Positions 58,535 to 64,000 of a stretch of 64,000 nt of DNA are shown here, in pieces (positions within the stretch are counted from its first letter, which is position 1; each line of letters starts with the position of its first letter). The stretch lies in the NCBI GenBank assembly GCA_023627715.1, contig JAMAHW010000091.1, positions 115,565-179,564 of the forward strand. The letters run 5' to 3'. The stretch is from Periconia sp. R9002. Taxonomy: Eukaryota; Ascomycota; Dothideomycetes; Pleosporales; Periconiaceae. The notes under the pieces were generated by a model, which saw only the letters and a program-made list of their open reading frames with translations, did no database searches and had not been told where the DNA came from. Made by a program: the position numbers and the translations under genes.

Positions 58535-60514
58535 TCATCCTGGGGGTGTACTCGTTGCCTCTCTCTGATAAGCACCCGCGAAGTCCAACGAGCTCAACTG
58601 TCCATTGATCTGATCAATTTCCTTATTCAAATCCTCCAGGTTTTGTGCTAAGCTGGTCACTTCGTCGAATCGTCGGCTCTTGGTCGCGCTGGCCACCATT
58701 TCCGACACCATGAATTTTTGTTCCTCCAAAACGATAAGGCGCTCGCGAAGGTCCTTTTCCTCTGACTCTAGCGCTGAGACGGCACTGCTACTGCTAACAA
58801 CACTTCCTGCGCGGTCGTTATACCTGATTGATGCAAGAGCCCCACCCCCGTTGGGCCGGCCTGGGGCCTTTTGGCCATGAGGGGCGGCGTGCTTGAGTAC
58901 ACGTGGCAATGACCGCAAGGGAAGCATATGAGTGCTCAGAAAATTGTAGGCTTGGTTATAAACGGCCTTCTGTAACCGCAATTGTGTAGGTGATTCTGTA
59001 GGAAGATCTCTTATTCTTTTCGCCGCCTGATCAAACTGTGCAAATGCATCCATTAGTCGTTTACGCACTTTGGTGGCATCGGCGAGCTGTTGTGCAGAGG
59101 GTGGCTTATCAGGGTCCTGTAAAGCCATGAGAAGTTTTTGAAATCTGGGTAGGAGAAGACGAATGCCTCTTTCAAACTGAGCAAGATTTTCGTAAGAACG
59201 CTGATCTGTGGGCTTGGAAGCAAGTTCACGCTGAAAATCCCCTCTACTGAAGAGGGTGTGCGTGCAGTCTTTGCACATACGGACGTCAACATTCACCTGT
59301 GCAGAGCCTCCTTTCTCCGCTTTGGTGGAAGCAACATTCAGTCCTACTTCCGAAGAGCAAGCCGTCTTCGGATCACCGCACACTACACGACCACACATTC
59401 GACAGTGGTGCCTTCGAAACGTGTAGTTTGTGAATTCTTGTTGGCAAAACGGACAGTGCGACACTGTTGCATCCTCTTCCCAGGTGATGATGGACTGTTC
59501 CAAGAGCTTGCGTTGGTTCTTAGCCCCCGACAATGGCCAAAAGCCGGAAGAAGAAGAGCTGGGCTCCGGCGGCGGAGGGTTTGCCAAAAGCTGCGTGAGC
59601 TTGGTCAAGCGCTTCTCCAGCCTGCTAATCTCCATGTGCTCTCTGTCTACTTTTTTGCGCCGCACGGTAGCGAAGGCATCGAAATGATTTCGCTCAAAAC
59701 CATGGTGATCATTATAACCTTCTCGCGACTTGTAGCACGTTTCACAAACTCTGCACCAGAAACCGCGTACAGGATCGTGCTTAGCCTGTCGCGATAGCTT
59801 CATCTGATACATGGTGTGATCTTCGCAAAACAATTTACCACAGCATCTGCAATTCACGGCCATGGAATTTCCTCCCAGAGCCATCTGCGAGCCGGTGATG
59901 GGCCTGCCACAGACTGGGTCTGAGCATACATCTCGGTAGCTGAGCCTCTGCCAGTGCGCTCTTGTAACTTCCTCGTCAGGATCTCGACGGACGGGTGTGG
60001 GGTCGTGTGAAGAAGCGGAGGCAGCTCCATGGGCATAAGGGGACGGCGAAGGGGCATCGTTGGATTCGAAGACATCGAGGCCTTTGAGTTTCTGGTTCAG
60101 GACGGCGAGGGGCTGGAACTTCTTTGCCTTTTGCATCTGCAGCTCGAACCAATTCTTGACCTCATCCTGCTCCTCCTCGACCAAGTTTTGGTGGTTATCG
60201 TCGAGGTGGCGATTGAGTTGGAGCAGCGTGACCATGTCCTCGTTGCAGATGGGGCACACGAGGCGATTGGAAGCGGTGGCGGCAGCATTGTCCTGGCCGG
60301 CGAGCAGCACTTTGCTGCCAATGTCCTCGCGGGTTTCGGCGGTGCTGGCAGGACTGTTGGAGGTCTGGGAGCTCAGAGACAGTGAGCTCTCCGAAGGTGA
60401 TAGCAGGCTGGCATTGCGGCGGTGATGGGCAGGCGGCTGCGGGGAGACGGCGGGCGACAGGTTCCTCCCACTTCCCAGGACTCGTCCACCACCCAGCGAC
60501 CTGCCCGAGGTCAT
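58535..60514 (-). CDS. VAC1: FYVE-domain endosomal tether Vac1/Pep7 (rabenosyn-like)
   Basis: Single exon, 659 residues. An N-terminal Ser-rich region is followed by a C2H2 finger (CPICNEDMVTLLQLNRHLDDNH, 87-108). Then come a first, degenerate FYVE-like zinc domain (about 197-262: CSDPVCGRPI...CRCCGKLFC...CRVCETC), a coiled coil (about 290-312) and a canonical FYVE domain with RRHHCRMCGRVVC (367-379), which binds phosphatidylinositol 3-phosphate. The C-terminal coiled coil (about 600-645) fits the Rab5/Vps21-binding region of rabenosyn. Vac1 links Vps21, PI3P and Vps45/Pep12 during vesicle docking at endosomes. Two zinc modules plus a C2H2 is the arrangement of yeast Vac1. Confidence 0.92.
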   Translation of the reverse strand: MTSGRSLGGGRVLGSGRNLSPAVSPQPPAHHRRNASLLSPSESSLSLSSQTSNSPASTAETREDIGSKVLLAGQDNAAATASNRLVCPICNEDMVTLLQLNRHLDDNHQNLVEEEQDEVKNWFELQMQKAKKFQPLAVLNQKLKGLDVFESNDAPSPSPYAHGAASASSHDPTPVRRDPDEEVTRAHWQRLSYRDVCSDPVCGRPITGSQMALGGNSMAVNCRCCGKLFCEDHTMYQMKLSRQAKHDPVRGFWCRVCETCYKSREGYNDHHGFERNHFDAFATVRRKKVDREHMEISRLEKRLTKLTQLLANPPPPEPSSSSSGFWPLSGAKNQRKLLEQSIITWEEDATVSHCPFCQQEFTNYTFRRHHCRMCGRVVCGDPKTACSSEVGLNVASTKAEKGGSAQVNVDVRMCKDCTHTLFSRGDFQRELASKPTDQRSYENLAQFERGIRLLLPRFQKLLMALQDPDKPPSAQQLADATKVRKRLMDAFAQFDQAAKRIRDLPTESPTQLRLQKAVYNQAYNFLSTHMLPLRSLPRVLKHAAPHGQKAPGRPNGGGALASIRYNDRAGSVVSSSSAVSALESEEKDLRERLIVLEEQKFMVSEMVASATKSRRFDEVTSLAQNLEDLNKEIDQINGQLSSLDFAGAYQREATSTPPG

Positions 60515-61041
60515 GGTTCCGGATTAGGAGGAAATGCGGTATTGTTCATCTATGTGCTGCGGTGGCTGGCTGGGTGGATGGGTATCAATAGTAGTGATCG
60601 GTATTAGGGCTGGCATACCTAGTAGGTAATACTAGTCAGTCAGACGGAGGTTGGTTGGGGGTCGGCTGCCGCCTGCCGCGGGCATAACTGTACTTGCTGC
60701 GCTGTGCTGTGCCACTATGCATCGCCTAATAAGAGGACTCCCGCCTGACTGATTATTTCCGTTTACTTGGGATCTCATGCATATCCATGTAATTTCTTAT
60801 CTGTAAGGCTGACCGCGGCGATGGACCATTCCTGTGCACACTGGATTTAGACAATTTTGCGACTAAAAAACAATCTTCTTCGACTTGTTTCTTCCTCAAG
60901 TGCTGCTGCTTGCTCAGTTGCTTATCGATTGGAGATTGTGGCGTTGCTGTGGCTGAACCTCGACAAGATCGTCATGATAAATTGCCATCCTTCTCCGCGC
61001 TGTTTCTCCAACACGACCCTCTTCATCCCCATGTAACAACC
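60515..61041. promoter_or_regulatory. Divergent promoter region VAC1 / MET8
   Basis: 527 bp between divergent starts, with CCTAGTAGGTAATACTAG near 60620. No gene. Non-ATG open sequence continues upstream of the MET8 ATG but has no conserved content. Confidence 0.5.
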
Positions 61042-61899
61042 ATGACGATGAAGGCCAATTATCCAGAGATACAAGGTGGTGGCTCGTTGATCCTAGCGTG
61101 GCAAGTACGCAATAAGAAGGTCCTGGTCGTCGGCGGGGGCGAGGTTGGTTTTTTCTATTACCTTTCGGAAAGCTCGCTGATGATTGACTAAAGACTAGGT
61201 GGCCGCCGGTCGTATCGTGAACGTTCTCAATGCCGACGCCAAAGTCACTGTCGTCTGCCCGCGTTCAGGCTTGAACGATGAGGTCGCTTTCCGCGTCGCA
61301 CAGAAACAGGTTGAGCACGTTGATCGCAAGTTCGAACCGTCTGATCTTGATGGAGTAGATATGGTCCTGACCGCCGTCGACGATCCCGAAGCATCCTCAC
61401 AGATCTACAAGCTCTGTCATGAGAAGAGGATCCCTGCTAACATCGCCGATGTTCCACCTGAGTGCGACTTTTACTTTGGAAGTGTCCATCGCGATGGCCC
61501 ATTGCAGATTATGGTCAGCACAAACGGGAACGGTCCAAAGCTAGCCAACATTGTACGGAGACAGATTGCGGACACACTGCCTCACAACATCGGGTTAGCT
61601 GTACAGCGGGTGGGCATGCTGCGGAAGAAATTGCGCAAGGTTGCTCCCAACATGGAGGAAGGCCCAAAGAGAATGCAGTGGTATGTTCACGCACTAATTC
61701 ACGCCTCGGAGATGGACAACTAACATGTCCTAGGATGTCTAAAGTATGCGAACAATGGTCCCTGGACGAGCTCTGCGATATGACCGAAGAAGATATGGAA
61801 AAGCTTCTCACTTTCTACAGCCCAGGACTCGTCCCCAGTCTCGAGACAGTCCGTCTCCAGGAACCCGACGGTGCATACGATGGTCCTTTTCTCATCTAG
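61042..61899 (+). CDS. MET8: Siroheme synthase Met8 (precorrin-2 dehydrogenase / ferrochelatase)
   Basis: Three exons: 61042-61143, 61199-61680 and 61734-61899. Introns of 55 bp (GTTGGT, AAGACTAG) and 53 bp (GTATGT, CTAAC, TCCTAG) give 249 residues. The enzyme oxidises precorrin-2 with NAD and inserts iron to make siroheme for sulfite and nitrite reductases. The NAD-binding Rossmann motif VLVVGGGEVAAGRI spans the first junction (27-40). N115 and D118 in PANIADVPPECDFYFG mark the catalytic site region (the equivalent Asp of yeast Met8 serves both reactions). STNGNGPKLANIVRRQI (141-157) is the dimer/active-site segment. ATG 61042 (MTMKANYPE) or 61048 could start; the first is used here. Slightly shorter than the yeast protein. 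Confidence 0.93.
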
Positions 61900-62365
61900 A
61901 TTGCTTCATTTGTATTTATGTGTATCTCACAGCGAGGAGTTTGGTATCGGCATCCACAAGGAATATATGGGACACAATCTGCATCTCCGCATTTGGGTAA
62001 AGGAAATATGGTCGTATTCATATGGTTTTGCTGCAGCGATCTTATAAAAAAAAAGAATTTGTTTCTACAACTAATTGCGATTGAGTCGCGCGTGCCTGGC
62101 GAAGCGCACAGAGAAGAATATAGCTCTCTGTCACTTACATACCTCACTACAGATGATATTGATCCTATTCTGGCACTAGTCATTAGTCTACGGCCGTGGT
62201 GGCCCGAGCTCCCTATTGCTTCTTTTGTAACTTGCCTTACCTCTAAACCAATACCTCCAACTCGAACCCGCGGTCTGCTCAAAATTCTACAAATTGACTT
62301 CCGAAGGACTTGAATCTCTCTGAATATACGTTAGGACATTTCCTCTCTGGTCTCATTACTACGCC
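61900..62365. other. Spacer MET8 / METTL16-like
   Basis: 466 bp, no gene; 3' UTR of MET8 and promoter of the next gene. Confidence 0.5.
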
Positions 62366-63829
62366 ATGCATAAAAGAGGGGGTCTCGCCAACCCACCTAT
62401 TCCACCTCATAACAACCTCATGAAATGGTGGACTGGATACCGGGAATACAAAGATTGGGCCACCATACCGCCATTCAGCGACGACTTTGCCACGTTACCG
62501 GGATATTCTAGCAAATTCGAACCTGCCGACTACGAAATTCTGGCCGAAGGCGATCCGGCTTTCAAGGAAGTATGGCAAAAAGCTCGAGGTCGACTTGACT
62601 TCCAAGATCCATCCACAGTAATGGCCCTGAATAAAGCCATCTTGAAAGTCGATTTCAATCTAAAGCTCGAACTCCCCGACGACCGCCTATGCCCTCCCAT
62701 ACCCAACCGTTTCAACTATGTGGCCTGGATCCAACGTCTCATCGATGCCACTGGTCCAGATTATGACGATTTCGACAAATGGGACCCAAATCGGAGAGTC
62801 GTGGGTTTAGACATTGGTACTGGTGCCTCTGCCATCTACACCATGCTGTGTCTGCAGACGCGTCTGAAGTGGATCATGTGCGCAACCGACATCGACAAGA
62901 AGAGCTTCGACTCCGCCGTCCGCAACCTAGCAATCAACCGACTCACGACACAAGCCAAGATGATACAGACAATCGAATCTAACCCACTTATTCCACTACA
63001 GCATTTCGGTGAAGAGACTCTCGACTTCACCATGTGCAACCCGCCTTTCTTCAGCAGCACAGACGAGATGCACGCCTCCATGCGCGGAGACAACAAGGCC
63101 GCACCTCCCAGCTCCGTCTGCACCGGCGCCGAAGTAGAAATGGTGTGTCCCGGCGGCGATCTAGGTTTCGTGACGCGCATACTCGAAGAGAGTCTCGTCC
63201 TCCGCGAAAAAGTCGGCTGGTACACCAGCCTCCTCGGCAAACTCTCGAGCGCAAAAGCACTCATCGCCCTGCTCAAAAGCCACGGAATCAACAATTACGT
63301 GATTGGCGACATCAAAGTCAGTAAAACCAGCAGATGGATAGTAGGTTGGAGTTTCCGTGACCGCCGTCCGCCTAATTACGTCAATCGCGGATCATACAAC
63401 ACGGGTCTACACCCGCTCTCGACCGAATACAGCCTAACCATCCCGATGGAGCAATTCAACGGCAGTTTGACTGGGCTTATAGGCGACACGATGATGATGC
63501 TTGACTTGAAGAGCTGGAAGTGGGACAAGAACTCGGTGCCGGTGCGTGGGATAGGAGAGACGACGAAGAACGTGTGGAACCGCGCCTACAGGCGCCAGAA
63601 GGAGCGGGAATATGAGGCGCGAGGGACCGGCACCGCGGAGAAGAAACCTGACGCCGAGATGAAGCCTAAGGAAGAGGAGGAGAAGATAGTCCTGGTGTTC
63701 AAGATCCGCGTGTGGGAGGACGAAAGGCGCGTCACGGCGGATTGGCTGCGCGGCCTGGACCCGGTCATCTGGGAGAGCTTCTGCACCATGCTGCAGAAGC
63801 GGTGCGCTCTTCGTCATCACGTCCAGTGA
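62366..63829 (+). CDS. METTL16-type RNA N6-adenosine methyltransferase
   Basis: Single exon, 487 residues. The Rossmann methyltransferase core shows the SAM motif VVGLDIGTGASAIYTML (145-161), the acidic CATDIDKKS (172-180) and the catalytic NPPF tetrad (225-228), with FFSSTDEM behind it. The preceding segment (FNYVAWIQRLID) and the N-terminal HPRNPYK-type region (here HKRGGLANPPIPP) are typical of the METTL16/RlmF family. The METTL16 family methylates A43 of U6 snRNA and, in animals, MAT2A hairpins. Fungal members are expected to act on U6. The C-terminal 170 residues are charged with a Lys/Glu-rich insertion (about 415-450) and no recognised vertebrate-conserved region. Nuclear localisation is likely but not shown. 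Confidence 0.9.
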   Translation: MHKRGGLANPPIPPHNNLMKWWTGYREYKDWATIPPFSDDFATLPGYSSKFEPADYEILAEGDPAFKEVWQKARGRLDFQDPSTVMALNKAILKVDFNLKLELPDDRLCPPIPNRFNYVAWIQRLIDATGPDYDDFDKWDPNRRVVGLDIGTGASAIYTMLCLQTRLKWIMCATDIDKKSFDSAVRNLAINRLTTQAKMIQTIESNPLIPLQHFGEETLDFTMCNPPFFSSTDEMHASMRGDNKAAPPSSVCTGAEVEMVCPGGDLGFVTRILEESLVLREKVGWYTSLLGKLSSAKALIALLKSHGINNYVIGDIKVSKTSRWIVGWSFRDRRPPNYVNRGSYNTGLHPLSTEYSLTIPMEQFNGSLTGLIGDTMMMLDLKSWKWDKNSVPVRGIGETTKNVWNRAYRRQKEREYEARGTGTAEKKPDAEMKPKEEEEKIVLVFKIRVWEDERRVTADWLRGLDPVIWESFCTMLQKRCALRHHVQ

Positions 63830-63924
63830 TAGGTTCATTATCTATCCTGGGCTACCGACTGTCTCCTCATTTGTACGATAGTTTCTGTAGTCTAACATGT
63901 CTGAATAAATATCTACAATCTGGC

Positions 63925-64000
63925 TTCTTCTTCTTCTTCTTCTTCTTCTTCTTCTTCTTCTTCTTCTTCTTCTTCTTCTTCTTCTTCTTCTTCTTCTTCT
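63925..64000 (+). repeat. (TTC)n microsatellite reaching the window edge
   Basis: About 25 uninterrupted TTC units, continuing past the end of the window. It begins about 95 bp after the METTL16-like stop, so it may lie in that gene's 3' UTR. Confidence 0.97.

Noticed and set aside
58155..58538. 127-residue minus frame after VAC1
   Set aside because: Starts inside the VAC1 stop codon region and has no family resemblance; likely 3' UTR.

Overview
The window is nuclear DNA of a filamentous ascomycete (Pezizomycotina; Dothideomycetes is only a guess). It is intron-bearing: most genes carry 1-3 introns of about 48-106 bp (the longest is 161 bp) with GTAAGT/GTATGT-like donors and CTAAC branch points. 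The genes are housekeeping genes found across fungi plus a MedA-type developmental regulator known from moulds. No CRISPR, operon, plasmid, phage or tRNA signature was seen.

Layout. 0.5-19.6 kb is a conserved housekeeping block: palmitoyl-protein thioesterase (+), an L1-domain nucleolar ribosome-biogenesis protein (-), a Tos4-like FHA protein (+), ubiquitin-eL40 fusion (-), Pol I initiation factor Rrn7 (-), eIF5A (-), Vps52 of the GARP complex (+) and a Ser/Pro-rich fungal protein (+). 19.6-29.2 kb is a gene desert of almost 10 kb that ends in the MedA/Medusa-like regulator (29.2-31.7 kb). Its last 2.7 kb is strongly pyrimidine-rich and carries upstream ORFs, so it looks like a giant promoter and leader. 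34-38 kb holds an F-box gene with an apparent GC-AG intron, a frameshifted phosphotransferase-like (APH) pseudogene and a SIRT5-type sirtuin.

38.3-50 kb is an accessory, more AT-rich island. It contains a DUF7770-like protein, a secreted Asp-box (sialidase-superfamily) protein facing tail-to-tail a secreted carboxylesterase, a small element with 18-bp perfect terminal inverted repeats, a decayed unidentified gene and an unusual degenerate alternating repeat array of over 700 bp. 50.6-64 kb returns to housekeeping: the P5A ATPase Spf1, a two-TM protein, a small secreted inhibitor-I9-like protein, the FYVE endosomal tether Vac1/Pep7, siroheme synthase Met8 and a METTL16-type RNA m6A methyltransferase. 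The window ends in a TTC microsatellite.

The most notable observation is in the Asp-box gene. Its two coding halves cannot be joined in frame by any simple GT-AG intron, but they join perfectly if a 50-bp intron lies inside the donor site of a second intron, that is, a [D1,2] spliceosomal twin intron (stwintron). Other observations are the alternating repeat array at 48.8-49.5 kb, the MedA leader desert, the GC-AG intron, the two single-base lesions of the APH gene and the paired TIR-element relics flanking the secreted-enzyme island. Functionally, the housekeeping genes share themes (translation and ribosome supply: L1-domain protein, eL40, Rrn7, eIF5A; endosome-Golgi traffic: Vps52, Vac1; ER membrane: Spf1), but nothing indicates co-regulation beyond divergent promoters.
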